NCBI RefSeq assembly: GCF_020523985.1
Contig: NZ_JAIVKM010000005.1
Coordinates: 174,222 to 238,221 of the forward strand
Source of the DNA: Mangrovibacter yixingensis
GTDB taxonomy: Bacteria; Pseudomonadota; Gammaproteobacteria; Enterobacterales; Enterobacteriaceae
Length of the DNA: 64,000 nucleotides
Direction: 5' to 3'
Shown here in pieces: positions 29,534 through 40,322 of the stretch. The translations under genes were made by a program, and so were the position numbers. The stretch's first letter is position 1; each line of letters opens with the position of its first letter. Below the pieces are notes generated by a model. It was not told where the DNA came from. It did not search any database and saw only the letters and a program-made list of their open reading frames with translations.

Positions 29534-30303
29534 GGTGTTTCCTCTCCATCAGAGCCTGACTGCCCTGATGCACTACCTGATGAGTGCGAAGTACCTGAAT
29601 GGCCTGCACCTGTATCAGGGGTATAGACGCCACCCGCTTTACGGGTTGAAAGCTGACGCTCAATATCCGTTAAATTTTCCAGTTTACGTGTTGTTGTTTC
29701 CAGTTGCTGATGCAGGAGTTGCTGTTGTTGGCGTAACGTTTCAAGTTCCTGGTCAGTGCTATTTTTCAACTGGGCATACTGATTTTGCTGGGTTGCCAGT
29801 TTCAGAGCCAACTGCTCATTATCCCACCACATATTGAATAAAGGGACGACACTGGCGGGAATTTCTTTATGCACCAGAAATACCTGATTCAGATAACGCT
29901 GGCGCACTGTATTTTCTGGCAAAGAACGGGACAGCATAATGGCGCTTCGCAGTGTGTCATACCACCCGGACTCTGCCCAGCGGCTGGCGATAACACGGGC
30001 AGTATTCGGTTCTGTCTGACGTGCGCAAGAAATAAATGCTGCCCAGTAAAGCGGGTTTTCTGTGGCGCTTGTTTCCCTGGTACGCATTTGTAGCAAATCA
30101 GAGCAACGCATTGCCAGGTAATCAGTCAACTCGGTTTGTGGTACCGGCGGAGCTTTGAATGTTCCGGATAATGAGGTAGTTTCACTGCCTGACTGGCAAC
30201 CAGCAAGCACCAGAAAGAGCCCCCCCGATAAAACCCGGTATAACATAGCCCGCAAAGAAAACCTGCGCGCGACGGCGCTACAGGTACTAAAAGGATTAGG
30301 CAT
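29530..30303 (-). CDS. qseG: QseG, outer-membrane lipoprotein partner of GlrK
   Basis: Lipoprotein that interacts with the sensor kinase GlrK (QseE) and stimulates it in E. coli. The product has a lipobox LAGC after MLYRVLSGGLFLVLAG, a helical central domain, a coiled coil with DQELETLRQQQQLLHQQLE and the conserved RKLENLTDIERQLSTRK. The start is ambiguous: ATG 30303 overlaps the glrK end by 8 bp; ATG 30246 gives a neater signal peptide. I keep the coupled start. The C-terminus is a Gly/Ser-rich tail (SGTSHSSGSASGQSGSDG) unlike E. coli. Confidence 0.88.
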   Translation of the reverse strand: MPNPFSTCSAVARRFSLRAMLYRVLSGGLFLVLAGCQSGSETTSLSGTFKAPPVPQTELTDYLAMRCSDLLQMRTRETSATENPLYWAAFISCARQTEPNTARVIASRWAESGWYDTLRSAIMLSRSLPENTVRQRYLNQVFLVHKEIPASVVPLFNMWWDNEQLALKLATQQNQYAQLKNSTDQELETLRQQQQLLHQQLETTTRKLENLTDIERQLSTRKAGGVYTPDTGAGHSGTSHSSGSASGQSGSDGEETP

Positions 30304-31750
30304 TTTTTAAGTGTTCCGTCTCAACTTCCGTTTTAGCTACAGGCAACGTAATGCGAAAACAGACATCACCTTTTTTATGTTCCACTATGCTCAGTTCCCC
30401 CTGCATACGGTGTACACAGTCACGGGCAATACTGAGACCTAGCCCACTGCCTTTCACGGCACCTTTGCGTTGCTGGCGCCCCTGAAAAAAGGGTTCAAAA
30501 ATCATATTCTTTTCAGAATCAGGAATGGGCGTACCGGTATTTGCTATATCAATGCTGATGTACTGACCAGAACGGGCTGAATGCAGATAAATACTACCGG
30601 ATTCATTACCATAGTGCACGGCGTTGGAATAGAGATTGTCCAGTGCGGTAGTGAGTTGAGCAGGATCAGCCAGGCAGTATGGCTCATCCAGTTCAATCAC
30701 GGTATGCATCATTTTTGCTCTTGCGGGCAAAGCATTAGCACTGACAACCTGGTCGATTAATACTCCCAGCTCCACTGGCAACAGTTCGATTGCACTCTCC
30801 ACTATTTTCCGATTGTAATCGAGTAGTTGCTCAATCAACTTTTGTAACTGGATACTACTTGAATCCAGTATTTGCACTATGTCCTGCTGATCTGTGTTGA
30901 GCGGCCCAGCGATTTCATCGGCAAGTAATTCAGTCCCTTCTCGCAAGCTTGCCAGAGGCGTTTTTAACTCATGTGAAATATGCCGAAGAAACTCGTGGCG
31001 CTGGGATTCCAGCCAGGCCAGGCGCTCACTTAACCAGACTATGCGCTGGCTTATTACCTGGAGTTCTTTCGGCCCTTTGACACTTTCTTCACTGGAGAGA
31101 AATTGCCCTTCACCCAGCCGGTTGATCATGGCTTCTATCGCCTTTACCGGGCCGATGATAGTGCGGGTAAACAGCATCACCAGCACCAGAGTGACAATAA
31201 ATAAAATTAATGCCTGCCAACCAAAATACTGCCCACGCTCAGCAATTTCTTGCTGAAGTTGCTGCCCACGAGAATAAACCATGGCTCTGGTTGCCTGAAC
31301 CAGTGATGCATTGTTATCGGCAAAGATCTCCAGATTCTGTGCTGACCGTTTCTCCGGCACACTGTTGGTACATTGCAGATGTGACAGGGCATCCAGATTA
31401 TCCCTCAGTTGCTGCAAAATTGTGCTATCTGGCAACCCGCTGTTCCACGCATCAAGTAAAGCCAGATAACGGCTGTGCTGTGTCTGGTACACGTTTCGCA
31501 ACGTATTATCGTCTAGTACGCAAAACTGCCGGTAGCTGCGCTCCATTTCAAGAGCCAGGCTGGTCATTGCTTCACTCCGGCGGGCATCCACCAGTGTATT
31601 ACGGTTGGTTTGTGCCGCCTGGTCGCTCAACGCATTCAGGCTCTGCCAGGCTTGCCAGGCCAGAACCAATAAGGGAACCAGCACTAATAAAAACGCCATA
31701 ATAACCAGTTGGCGTAGTGAGCGGGGAATAAGCTGGCGGGGTAGTAGCAT
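30296..31750 (-). CDS. glrK: GlrK (QseE), membrane sensor histidine kinase
   Basis: Sensor kinase that phosphorylates GlrR. The 484-residue product has an N-terminal membrane segment (about 15-35), a periplasmic domain with the conserved ARRSEAM and MERSYRQFCVLDD, a second membrane segment (about 175-195), HAMP, a dimerisation domain with the phospho-histidine in RHISHELKTPLASL, and an HATPase domain with DNLYSNAVHYG and GSGLGLSIARD. It is the first gene of glrK-qseG-glrR-glnB. The gene for its target, glmY, lies just upstream. Confidence 0.96.
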   Translation of the reverse strand: MLLPRQLIPRSLRQLVIMAFLLVLVPLLVLAWQAWQSLNALSDQAAQTNRNTLVDARRSEAMTSLALEMERSYRQFCVLDDNTLRNVYQTQHSRYLALLDAWNSGLPDSTILQQLRDNLDALSHLQCTNSVPEKRSAQNLEIFADNNASLVQATRAMVYSRGQQLQQEIAERGQYFGWQALILFIVTLVLVMLFTRTIIGPVKAIEAMINRLGEGQFLSSEESVKGPKELQVISQRIVWLSERLAWLESQRHEFLRHISHELKTPLASLREGTELLADEIAGPLNTDQQDIVQILDSSSIQLQKLIEQLLDYNRKIVESAIELLPVELGVLIDQVVSANALPARAKMMHTVIELDEPYCLADPAQLTTALDNLYSNAVHYGNESGSIYLHSARSGQYISIDIANTGTPIPDSEKNMIFEPFFQGRQQRKGAVKGSGLGLSIARDCVHRMQGELSIVEHKKGDVCFRITLPVAKTEVETEHLKNA

Positions 31751-31821
31751 GGTTGTCTCACATCATCCTGAATCATTCGATGCTAACTGACACGTAAGCC
31801 AGTGAAAAGTACCAGGCAGAG

Positions 31822-32015
31822 AAACAACAAAGGCAGGGAATAAAAACCCTGCCTTTGTTCAAAATTCAGGCGGTGCCTAACTCAACGTTTCGCCCTGAGC
31901 CTGATAAAGCATTGCAATAATCAGTAGTTGGACGGCAGGCACCTTTTTGTGCGTCATTCGGAGTTTTATGTAGCGCGCCCAGATGGGGCTGACATAACGA
32001 GGTGAATGAGCCACT
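31822..32015 (-). ncRNA. glmY: GlmY small RNA
   Basis: GlmY protects its relative GlmZ by sequestering the adaptor RapZ, and so raises synthesis of GlmS, the glucosamine-6-phosphate synthase. The 5' end AGTGGCTCATTCACC (from 32015) and the internal block ATGACGCACAAAAAGGTGCC match E. coli GlmY, and the position between purL and glrK is the same. The 3' end is the hairpin AACAAAGGCAGGG / CCCTGCCTTTGTT at 31826-31859, followed by GTTTCT. The predicted primary length is about 194 nt, near the 184 nt of E. coli. Confidence 0.9.
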
Positions 32016-32026
32016 GAATAAGTATA

Positions 32027-32042
32027 TGCACAGATCGTGCCA
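32027..32042 (-). promoter_or_regulatory. Sigma-54 promoter of glmY
   Basis: The 16-mer TGGCACGATCTGTGCA has the GG-N10-GC spacing of -24/-12 elements and stands 11 bp before the predicted glmY start. A TATACT hexamer overlaps just downstream and could act as a sigma-70 -10 box, as in E. coli where both promoters start at the same base. Confidence 0.85.
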
Positions 32043-32128
32043 AGTATGAAAATAAAATGTAATCACCTGATTATTATGAGATTAACTTCAGGTCACTGGT
32101 AAACAGCAGAGTAACCATACACCTAAGA

Positions 32129-32242
32129 CGTCGCCAAAAAGAGACACTATAAATAGAAAACAATAAATACACTAATAATCAGTAAATTAAGTGTCACCAA
32201 ATAGCGACAATATAATAACCACTCTGTTGGCAAATAGAGACA
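32129..32242 (-). promoter_or_regulatory. Three GlrR boxes upstream of glmY
   Basis: Three elements match TGTC-N10-GACA when read on the plus strand: CGTC-N10-GACA at 32129-32146, TGTC-N10-GACA (perfect) at 32192-32209, and TGTT-N10-GACA at 32225-32242. They lie about 115-230 bp upstream of the glmY start, the normal distance for a sigma-54 enhancer. E. coli glmY also has three. Confidence 0.85.
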
Positions 32243-32273
32243 CACCAGCAACACAGCAAGCCAGACAGTGCCT

Positions 32274-32305
32274 GAAAAACAAAAAAGCCTTCCCAAAGGA
32301 AGGCT
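32274..32305 (-). terminator. Intrinsic terminator of purL
   Basis: AGCCTTCC / GGAAGGCT stem, 4-nt loop, followed on the minus strand by TTTTTTGTTTTT. It lies 28 nt past the purL stop codon and separates purL transcripts from the glmY enhancer region. Confidence 0.95.
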
Positions 32306-32333
32306 CTGTGAAATGATTATGCCTGAAACGATA

Positions 32334-35300
32334 TCACCCCAACTGCTTACGCGCATTACGGAAAATACGCATCCAGGGGCTATCTTCTCCCCAGTTTTCC
32401 GGGTGCCAGGAGTTACTGACTGTGCGGAACACACGTTCAGGGTGCGGCATCATGATTGTCGCCCGGCCACTTTCACTGGTAACAGCTGTAATACCATTTG
32501 GTGAACCATTAGGGTTAGCAGGGTAGTTCTCAGTGACGCTGCCAGCGTTATCAATATAACGCAATGCCACAAGCCCTTTGCTTTCCAGTGCTGCCAGATG
32601 TGCAGCATCACGGACTTCCACACGGCCTTCACCATGGGAAACAGCAATAGGCATATGAGAACCAGCCATACCGTTAAGCCATAAAGACGGGCTCTGAGCC
32701 ACTTCCACCAGACTGAAACGCGCTTCAAAACGATCAGAATGGTTACGTACAAAGCGTGGCCACAACTCACTGCCAGGGATTAACTCCCGCAAGTTGGACA
32801 TCATCTGGCAACCGTTACAAACACCAAGAGCCAGAGTTTGTGGGCGGTGGAAAAACGCCTGGAAAGTGTCACGAACACGTTCGTTAAACAGGATGGATTT
32901 AGCCCAACCTTCCCCGGCGCCCAGTACGTCACCATAAGAGAAGCCACCGCAGGCAACCAGTGCCTGGAATGCTTCCAGATCACGCTTGCCAGACAGTAAG
33001 TCACTCATGTGTACATCGATGGCGTCAAAACCTGCGCGATGGAATGCTGCAGCCATTTCCACATGCGAGTTAACCCCTTGCTCACGCAATACTGCCACTT
33101 TCGGACGAGCACCAGTAGCAATATAAGGCGCGGCAATGTCTTCATTAATATCAAAGGTCAATGCAACATTCAGACCGGAATCCTGCTCATTGGCTTTCGC
33201 GTTATGTTCCTGGTCCGCACAATCCGGGTTATCACGCAGGCGCTGCATCTGCCAGGTTGTTTCCGCCCACCACATGCGCAGCTGAGAACGTTTTTCGCTA
33301 TAAAGCGTTTCACCGTTGGCTGTCAGAGTAAAGCTGTCACCTTCAACAGCCTGGCCGAGGTAGTGAACACAGGCTTCGAGGCCGTAGCTTTTCAGGCATT
33401 GCTCAACAACAGCACGGTCAGCTTCTGCAACCTGAATAACTGCACCCAGTTCTTCAGTGAACAGTGCAGGCAATGTGTCACCCAGCCCTGAAATATCCGC
33501 CTGAATACCACAGTGCCCCGTAAAGGCCATTTCTGCCAAAGTGACCAACAAGCCACCGTCTGAACGGTCGTGGTAAGCCAATAATTTACCTTCAGCTACC
33601 AGTGCCTGCATGGCATCGTAAAAACCTTTCAGCTTAGCGGCATCACGGACATCGGCCGGTTTATCCCCCAAACCACGGTAAACCTGAGCCAGAGCGGTTG
33701 CGCCCAGAGTATTTGCCCCTTCTCCAAGGTCAACCAGATACAGTGCGTTGCCACCAGTACGCAATTGTGGTGTTACCGTGCCACGCACATCCTCCACGCG
33801 GGCAAAGGCAGAAATAACCAGTGACAACGGTGAAGTCATTTCGCGCTGTTCGCTGCCTTCCTGCCAACGGGTTTTCATTGACATGGAGTCTTTACCCACC
33901 GGAATGGTAAGCCCCAATTGTGGGCACAAGGTTTCGCCAACCGCTTTCACCGCTTCGTATAACCCGGCATCTTCGCCCGGGTGCCCGGCAGCGGCCATCC
34001 AGTTTGCCGACAATTTAATACGCTTGATATCACCAATGTGTGTGGCAGCAATGTTAGTCAGAGCTTCACCTACAGCGAGGCGAGCAGAGGCACCGAAATC
34101 CAGCAATGCAACGGGGGCACGTTCACCCATAGACATTGCTTCACCATAGTAGCTGTCCAGGCTGGCGGTGGTCACAGCACAGTTTGCCACCGGAACCTGC
34201 CACGGGCCGACCATCTGATCCCGAGCAACCATCCCAGTTACAGTACGGTCACCAATTGTGACCAGGAAAGTTTTCTCCGCAACCACGGGTAAATGCATTA
34301 CGCGTTTAACCGCGTCAGCAAGATTAATTGCTGAGCAATCCAGAGCCTTACCTTCGGCTTTAAGGCGGGTTACATTACGGGTCATCTTCGGCGTTTTGCC
34401 CAGCAACACATCCAGCGGCATATCAATTGGCTGGTTATCAAAGTGCCGGTCATTCAAGGTCAGATGTTGTTCCTGAGTGGCTTCGCCAATGACCGCATAA
34501 GGGGCACGCTCACGGCGGCATAGTTCATCAAACAAGGCCAACTGTTCTGGTGCCACTGCCAGGACATAACGCTCCTGGGATTCGTTACACCACACTTCCA
34601 GCGGGCTCATACCAGGTTCATCATTCAGGATATCGCGCAGTTCAAAACGCCCGCCACGCCCACCATCACTCACCAGTTCAGGCATCGCATTCGACAAACC
34701 ACCAGCGCCAACATCATGGATAAACAATATCGGGTTGTTGGAGCCCAGCTGCCAGCAACGGTCAATCACTTCCTGGCAACGGCGTTCCATTTCTGGGTTA
34801 TCGCGCTGCACAGAGGCAAAATCCAAATCGGCATCAGACTGGCCGGAAGTCATGGAAGATGCAGCACCACCACCGAGGCCAATGTTCATCGCCGGGCCAC
34901 CCAGCACAATCAGTTTGGCACCCGGTGGAATTTCCCCTTTCTGAACGTGATCGGCACGAATATTACCAATACCACCCGCCAGCATAATCGGCTTGTGGTA
35001 ACCACGCAGTTCTTCGCCGTTGTGGCTGGTCACCCGCTCTTCATAGGTACGGAAATAACCATTCAGTGCCGGGCGGCCAAATTCGTTGTTAAATGCAGCC
35101 CCACCGAGCGGCCCTTCCAGCATAATATCCAGTGCTGAAACAATACGGTCAGGTTTACCGAAGTCTTCTTCCCACGGCTGCTCAAACCCAGGGATACGCA
35201 GGTTAGATACTGAGAACCCTACCAGGCCAGCCTTGGGTTTTGCACCACGCCCGGTGGCACCTTCATCACGAATTTCACCGCCAGAACCGGTTGCAGCGCC

Positions 35301-36215
35301 TGGCCATGGTGAAATAGCCGTCGGGTGGTTATGGGTTTCAACTTTCATCAGGATATGCGCTTCTTCCTGGTGAAAATCATAATGATCTGAGCCCCGCTCT
35401 GCGAAGAAACGCCCAACCGTTGAACCTTCCATAACAGCGGCGTTATCTTTATAGGCTGACAACACATGGTCTGGCGTGGTTTCAAACGTATTCTTAATCA
35501 TTTTAAACAGCGATTTAGGCTGTTCTTCGCCATCAATGACCCAATCGGCATTAAAGATTTTATGGCGGCAGTGTTCTGAGTTCGCCTGGGCGAACATATA
35601 CAGTTCGATATCGTTCGGGTTGCGGGCAAGCTTAGTAAATGCATCTTGCAGGTAGTCAATTTCATCTTCTGCCAGAGCAAGGCCCAGACGGATATTGGCA
35701 TCAACCAGAGCCTGACGCCCCTGATTAAGAATATCGACAGACTGAACTGGTGCCGGTTCGTGGTGTGCAAACAAGCGCTCAGCATCATTCATAGTGCTGA
35801 ACACCGTTTCCATCATGCGGTCATGCACTAATTCAGCAGCCTGTAGCCACTGTTGTTCAGTCAGAGTCCCCTGTAAATAGTAAGCAACGCCACGCTCCAG
35901 GCGGCTAATCTGCTCCAAAGAGCAGTTATGTGCGATATCAGTCGCTTTAGAAGACCACGGAGAAATAGTACCCGGGCGCGGGGTAACCAGAATGAGTTGC
36001 CCTTCCGGTGTGTTTTCTGTCAGGGTTGGGCCATATTTCAGCAAGCGCTGTAAGCGGGCGAGTTCATCGGCACTGAGTGGTGCTTTTAGGTCAGCAAAGT
36101 GAACATACTCGGCGTAAATATTGCTCACTGGCAGATGAGCATCCTTAAAGCGGGACAGCAGTTTGTTAATACGAAATGCCGACAATGCAGGCGAACCACG
36201 CAGAATTTCCATCAT
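32334..36215 (-). CDS. purL: PurL, phosphoribosylformylglycinamidine synthase
   Basis: Large single-chain FGAM synthetase that converts FGAR, ATP and glutamine to FGAM in purine synthesis. The 1293-residue protein has an N-terminal PurS-like domain, two AIR-synthase-type halves ([40 protein letters not shown]) and a C-terminal class I glutaminase domain with the nucleophile in [11 protein letters not shown] and HPERVFR. The start MMEILRG has two adjacent ATG codons; E. coli uses the first. A PurR operator lies upstream. Confidence 0.98.
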   Translation of the reverse strand: MMEILRGSPALSAFRINKLLSRFKDAHLPVSNIYAEYVHFADLKAPLSADELARLQRLLKYGPTLTENTPEGQLILVTPRPGTISPWSSKATDIAHNCSLEQISRLERGVAYYLQGTLTEQQWLQAAELVHDRMMETVFSTMNDAERLFAHHEPAPVQSVDILNQGRQALVDANIRLGLALAEDEIDYLQDAFTKLARNPNDIELYMFAQANSEHCRHKIFNADWVIDGEEQPKSLFKMIKNTFETTPDHVLSAYKDNAAVMEGSTVGRFFAERGSDHYDFHQEEAHILMKVETHNHPTAISPWPGAATGSGGEIRDEGATGRGAKPKAGLVGFSVSNLRIPGFEQPWEEDFGKPDRIVSALDIMLEGPLGGAAFNNEFGRPALNGYFRTYEERVTSHNGEELRGYHKPIMLAGGIGNIRADHVQKGEIPPGAKLIVLGGPAMNIGLGGGAASSMTSGQSDADLDFASVQRDNPEMERRCQEVIDRCWQLGSNNPILFIHDVGAGGLSNAMPELVSDGGRGGRFELRDILNDEPGMSPLEVWCNESQERYVLAVAPEQLALFDELCRRERAPYAVIGEATQEQHLTLNDRHFDNQPIDMPLDVLLGKTPKMTRNVTRLKAEGKALDCSAINLADAVKRVMHLPVVAEKTFLVTIGDRTVTGMVARDQMVGPWQVPVANCAVTTASLDSYYGEAMSMGERAPVALLDFGASARLAVGEALTNIAATHIGDIKRIKLSANWMAAAGHPGEDAGLYEAVKAVGETLCPQLGLTIPVGKDSMSMKTRWQEGSEQREMTSPLSLVISAFARVEDVRGTVTPQLRTGGNALYLVDLGEGANTLGATALAQVYRGLGDKPADVRDAAKLKGFYDAMQALVAEGKLLAYHDRSDGGLLVTLAEMAFTGHCGIQADISGLGDTLPALFTEELGAVIQVAEADRAVVEQCLKSYGLEACVHYLGQAVEGDSFTLTANGETLYSEKRSQLRMWWAETTWQMQRLRDNPDCADQEHNAKANEQDSGLNVALTFDINEDIAAPYIATGARPKVAVLREQGVNSHVEMAAAFHRAGFDAIDVHMSDLLSGKRDLEAFQALVACGGFSYGDVLGAGEGWAKSILFNERVRDTFQAFFHRPQTLALGVCNGCQMMSNLRELIPGSELWPRFVRNHSDRFEARFSLVEVAQSPSLWLNGMAGSHMPIAVSHGEGRVEVRDAAHLAALESKGLVALRYIDNAGSVTENYPANPNGSPNGITAVTSESGRATIMMPHPERVFRTVSNSWHPENWGEDSPWMRIFRNARKQLG

Positions 36216-36303
36216 TAAATCTCTCGTCTTCGAAGGGCCAATAGACGCTTAGCCAGGTATTTCGGGGGAAAACGGGCGTCATTATAGAGAATACCAGGCG
36301 CTG

Positions 36304-36319
36304 ACGAAACCGTTTGCGC
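36304..36319 (-). promoter_or_regulatory. PurR operator of purL
   Basis: Read on the minus strand the 16-mer GCGCAAACGGTTTCGT fits the PurR consensus at all but the first position. It lies 89 bp upstream of the purL start codon, at the place expected for its promoter. Confidence 0.85.
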
Positions 36320-36483
36320 AGAAATAAAATCCCTCATGAGCAATGACAGCTATTGTGGCAATTTGTGCGGACGGGTTGCCAACTGGCGTTTTGTTAAGCA
36401 AAATGCCGCTCAGTTCCTCACTGGATTCCACTACTGAATGACTATTGTTAGCTGACTGTTTTACACCGTAAAGATTTAACTAA

Positions 36484-37929
36484 TTGAAAAAGTTAAAAAT
36501 TAATTATCTTCTCATCGGTGTCGTAACCTTGTTGCTTGCAGTGGCATTGTGGCCCTCAATTTCCTGGTTAGGCAAAGCCGAAAATGAAATCGCCGGAATT
36601 CAGTCCCGGGGGGTTTTGCGCGTCAGCACAATCAGCTCACCACTTACCTGGAACTCCGTCAATGGCAAACCCGATGGTCTGGATTACCAACTTGCCAGTG
36701 CGTTTGCCCATTACCTGGGTGTTAAGCTTGAAGTCACCGTTCGCCAGAACGTGAATCAACTGTTTGATGACCTGGACAGTGGTAAAGCAGATATTCTTGC
36801 CGCCGGGCTTATTTACAGCCCACAGCGCACTAAAAATTACCAGGCCGGGCCAACCTACTATTCAGTTTCACAGCAAATGGTTTATCGCATAGGCAGCCCT
36901 CATCCGCGTTCTTTGGGGGGAGTAAAACCGGGCGAACTGGTGCTTTCTCCGGGACAGGCGGTAATTGATGACTTAAAAAAACTAAAAGAAACCCGTTACC
37001 CAGACCTGACCTGGCAAACCGATGCCAAACACAACATGACAACGCTCATGCAGCAAGTGGTTGAAGGCAAAATTAACTTCACTATTGCTGATTCAGTTGC
37101 AATCAGTGTATTTCAGCGGGTCCACCCACAATTAGCGATTGTGCAAGATGTGACAGACGAACAACCCGTCACCTGGTTTAGCCGCAAAGAGGATGACGGC
37201 AGCCTTCCTGCTGCAATGTTAGATTTCTTTAACCGTATGGGAGAAAACGGCACTCTCGCTCGTCTTGAAGAAAAATATCTGGGCCACGTCGGTGATTTCG
37301 ATTATGTCGATACACGGACATTTCTGCGCGCTATTGATAACGTATTGCCAGATTTGCGCCCGCTATTTGAGAAATATGCAACCAGTATGAACTGGGAGTT
37401 ACTGGCCGCGATTTCTTACCAGGAATCTCACTGGGATCCACTGGCAACTTCGCCAACAGGTGTTCGTGGGCTAATGATGCTAACCCGGAATACAGCACAA
37501 AGTCTGGGTCTTTCAGACCGGTTAGACCCGGAGCAAAGTATCAGTGGTGGTGCTCGTTACCTGAATAAATTGATGGACAAAATTCCACAAACTATTCCGG
37601 AAGATGAACGCATTTGGTTTGCGCTGGCAGCTTATAATATGGGGTATGCACATATGATGGATGCCAGAGCGCTTACATCCCGCCAAAAAAGCAACCCGGA
37701 TAGCTGGTCTGATGTTAAGCAGCGCCTGCCACTGCTTAGCCAGAAGCGCTATTACAGTAAAACGACTTATGGCTATGCGCGTGGTAATGAAGCTTATAAG
37801 TATGTTGAAAATATCCGGCGTTATCAGTTAAGCCTTGCCGGATATTTGCGCGAAAAAGAGAAAATGGCAGAAAAAGAACAGGACAAAACACAACTGGCAG
37901 AAGTCATGCCTGATATGCGGATGCGCTGA
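36484..37929 (+). CDS. mltF: MltF, membrane-bound lytic murein transglycosylase F
   Basis: Cleaves peptidoglycan glycan strands with formation of anhydro-muramic ends; regulated by its own N-terminal sensor domain. The start codon is TTG at 36484 ([10 protein letters not shown]), the same unusual start as in E. coli. After an N-terminal signal anchor (about 8-26) come a SBP_bac_3 (substrate-binding) domain (about 43-265) and a transglycosylase SLT domain with catalytic Glu314 in SYQESHWDP and AAYNMGYAH. The product is 481 residues; E. coli MltF is 518, so the disordered C-terminal tail is shorter here. It is divergent from purL. Confidence 0.96.
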   Translation: MKKLKINYLLIGVVTLLLAVALWPSISWLGKAENEIAGIQSRGVLRVSTISSPLTWNSVNGKPDGLDYQLASAFAHYLGVKLEVTVRQNVNQLFDDLDSGKADILAAGLIYSPQRTKNYQAGPTYYSVSQQMVYRIGSPHPRSLGGVKPGELVLSPGQAVIDDLKKLKETRYPDLTWQTDAKHNMTTLMQQVVEGKINFTIADSVAISVFQRVHPQLAIVQDVTDEQPVTWFSRKEDDGSLPAAMLDFFNRMGENGTLARLEEKYLGHVGDFDYVDTRTFLRAIDNVLPDLRPLFEKYATSMNWELLAAISYQESHWDPLATSPTGVRGLMMLTRNTAQSLGLSDRLDPEQSISGGARYLNKLMDKIPQTIPEDERIWFALAAYNMGYAHMMDARALTSRQKSNPDSWSDVKQRLPLLSQKRYYSKTTYGYARGNEAYKYVENIRRYQLSLAGYLREKEKMAEKEQDKTQLAEVMPDMRMR

Positions 37930-37932
37930 TAA

Positions 37933-38469
<537 letters not shown>

Positions 38470-38642
38470 CTAACAGAAAAATGGTTCGCGTTACAGGCAG
38501 CACCTTAAAGTAAGGTTAGAAGGTGTCACCGTGATTCAGCCCGATACCAGCTCAGGGAAACATCAAGAGACTGGACCGCGAGTTAGATTAACAAAACGCC
38601 GCGCATTATACACAGACGTGGAATAAGAGAAAGAGTACAGAC

Positions 38643-39314
38643 TCAGCGCCATTGCTCTAATTCACCGCCAGGAGTAACTCGCCAGCGATGCTGGCACAAA
38701 GCCAGCAAAGGGTTATCCTGAACGCTGTCACTGTAACCACTGTATAACGCTAATGGCTTACCAATGCGCAACCCAAGCTGCACTACTTTCTCTTGACCAA
38801 AACAGCGCCGGGACAAACACCATGCACCACGTCCCCGAGTTATCTCACTGCCTATCAAGTTAACTGATGAGAACCAAGGGGTTTGCCCATAAACTTTGCG
38901 CACCAGGGTTTCCGGAGAGCCGGTGATTAACCAGATATCGACATCGCCCTGGCAGGCATAGTCCTCAAGCCTTGCCTGAACCTGTTTGAATACTGTAGCC
39001 CGCTTGCGGAACGTTTGTGTGAACTGTTGTTCCAGCGCTAACAACCGCGACTGCCTGCGCCCGAAGGTTAAACTCCATAGCAGCAAGCTTACAGGCCAGC
39101 GCACAGCCCGCCCCTGCAGCAAAAACCCCGCAGCTACCAGCGGCAACACCGCTAATAATAAAAGAGCATTTAATGGCTGTTGGCGCAGTAAAAAAAACAT
39201 GAACTCACCGAATAGATCTTCCCGGTGCAATGTGCCATCCAGATCAAAAAATACAATGCGGCGCGCTGAGGATTCAGGTGTTACTGGTCGCTTGTCTCTA
39301 TCAGGTTTTATCAT
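38643..39314 (-). CDS. pgpC: PgpC (YfhB), phosphatidylglycerophosphatase C
   Basis: One of three phosphatases that dephosphorylate phosphatidylglycerol phosphate in phosphatidylglycerol synthesis. The 223-residue HAD-family protein has the nucleophile motif [12 protein letters not shown] near the N-terminus, a hydrophobic membrane segment (about residues 50-75), the second motif LITGSPE and the third motif [14 protein letters not shown]. The start overlaps the 3' end of murQ by 14 bp, so the two are read as one message here, unlike E. coli where murQ is elsewhere. Confidence 0.93.
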   Translation of the reverse strand: MIKPDRDKRPVTPESSARRIVFFDLDGTLHREDLFGEFMFFLLRQQPLNALLLLAVLPLVAAGFLLQGRAVRWPVSLLLWSLTFGRRQSRLLALEQQFTQTFRKRATVFKQVQARLEDYACQGDVDIWLITGSPETLVRKVYGQTPWFSSVNLIGSEITRGRGAWCLSRRCFGQEKVVQLGLRIGKPLALYSGYSDSVQDNPLLALCQHRWRVTPGGELEQWR

Positions 39315-40200
39315 TCAGCGCCTCACGCAAAAAACCGTTGTGACGATCCAGCCTGGCTTTTGCCGTTGATGCATCAAGACCAGAAAGCGCCATCAGGATA
39401 GCGGGTTTCGCTTCATATCCTGTTTGCTCCAGTAAGGCTTTTGCCGATTCATAACTCAGGCCTGTCGCTTCGCTAACAATTCGGCATGTACGATCCACCA
39501 GTTTCACGTTGGTGGCTTTCACATCCACCATTAAATTTTGCCAAACTTTGCCAAACCGCACCATTGCACCGGTGGAGATCATGTTCAGTACCAGTTTTTG
39601 CGCAGTACCTGATTTCAGACGGGTTGAACCCGTTAGTGCTTCAGGCCCGACAACAGGCGAGATAGCAATATCTGCCACCTGCGCAATAGGGGAATCCGGG
39701 TTGCATGAAATTGCCACCGCGCAGCATCCTATACTACGAGCATATTTCAGGCCGCCAATCACGTAAGGCGTACGGCCTGAAGCCGCCAGCCCGATCACGA
39801 TATCGTTTGCAACCAGATTAAGGTTTTTAAGATCAGTTGCACCTAATTCTGGGGAGTCTTCGGCACCTTCTACTGCTTTCAGTAAAGCCGATGGCCCGCC
39901 TGCTATCAGGCCTATAACCAGCCCGTGAGGTACGCCAAAGGTTGGAGGGCATTCAGATGCATCCAGAACCCCCAAACGCCCACTTGTCCCTGCCCCCATA
40001 TAGATAATTCGCCCACCTGATTTCAGCGTTGTGGCCGCAGCATCAACCGCTTTCGCCACATCTGGCAATGTTTGCCGGACTGCCGTGGCAACACGTTCAT
40101 CCTGTTGATTAAAGCGTGTCACCATTTCCAGTGTAGAGATCGCGTCTAAATCCATGGTTTCGGGGTTGCGGCTTTCTGATACCAGGGCGCCAAGATTCAT
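39301..40200 (-). CDS. murQ: MurQ, N-acetylmuramic acid 6-phosphate etherase
   Basis: Cleaves the lactyl ether of MurNAc-6-phosphate to GlcNAc-6-phosphate and D-lactate in cell-wall recycling. The 299-residue protein has the SIS domain signature [18 protein letters not shown] and [11 protein letters not shown], and the MurQ-specific C-terminal part with [15 protein letters not shown]. It overlaps pgpC by 14 bp and is divergent from the RpiR-type regulator yfhH. In E. coli murQ lies with murP and murR; no MurP-type PTS permease is near here, so the gene probably serves recycling from internal anhydro-muropeptides. Confidence 0.96.
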   Translation of the reverse strand: MNLGALVSESRNPETMDLDAISTLEMVTRFNQQDERVATAVRQTLPDVAKAVDAAATTLKSGGRIIYMGAGTSGRLGVLDASECPPTFGVPHGLVIGLIAGGPSALLKAVEGAEDSPELGATDLKNLNLVANDIVIGLAASGRTPYVIGGLKYARSIGCCAVAISCNPDSPIAQVADIAISPVVGPEALTGSTRLKSGTAQKLVLNMISTGAMVRFGKVWQNLMVDVKATNVKLVDRTCRIVSEATGLSYESAKALLEQTGYEAKPAILMALSGLDASTAKARLDRHNGFLREALNDKT

Positions 40201-40212
40201 TTCTTTACCTCA

Positions 40213-40258
40213 GAATATTTAATTCACAACAATCGCGTTATAATGGAATATTAAATTC
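40213..40258. promoter_or_regulatory. Two matched palindromes between murQ and yfhH (candidate operators)
   Basis: GAATATTTAATTC (40213-40225) and GAATATTAAATTC (40246-40258) agree at 12 of 13 positions; each is itself a near-palindrome GAAT-N5-ATTC. Their centres are 33 bp apart, close to three helical turns. The first lies just upstream of the murQ ribosome binding site, and a TATAAT hexamer for yfhH (40239-40244) lies between them. The arrangement is that of a divergent autoregulated operator; binding by YfhH is my inference. Confidence 0.55.
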
Positions 40259-40322
40259 ATTTCTGCGAGATTAATGGCCGCATGCTAACCAACTGGCCCG
40301 CATACTGACAAATGGAATGACC

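Noticed and set aside
32147..32434. 95-codon minus-strand frame upstream of glmY
   Set aside because: It runs from the end of purL through the purL terminator and the GlrR boxes; better explained by these.
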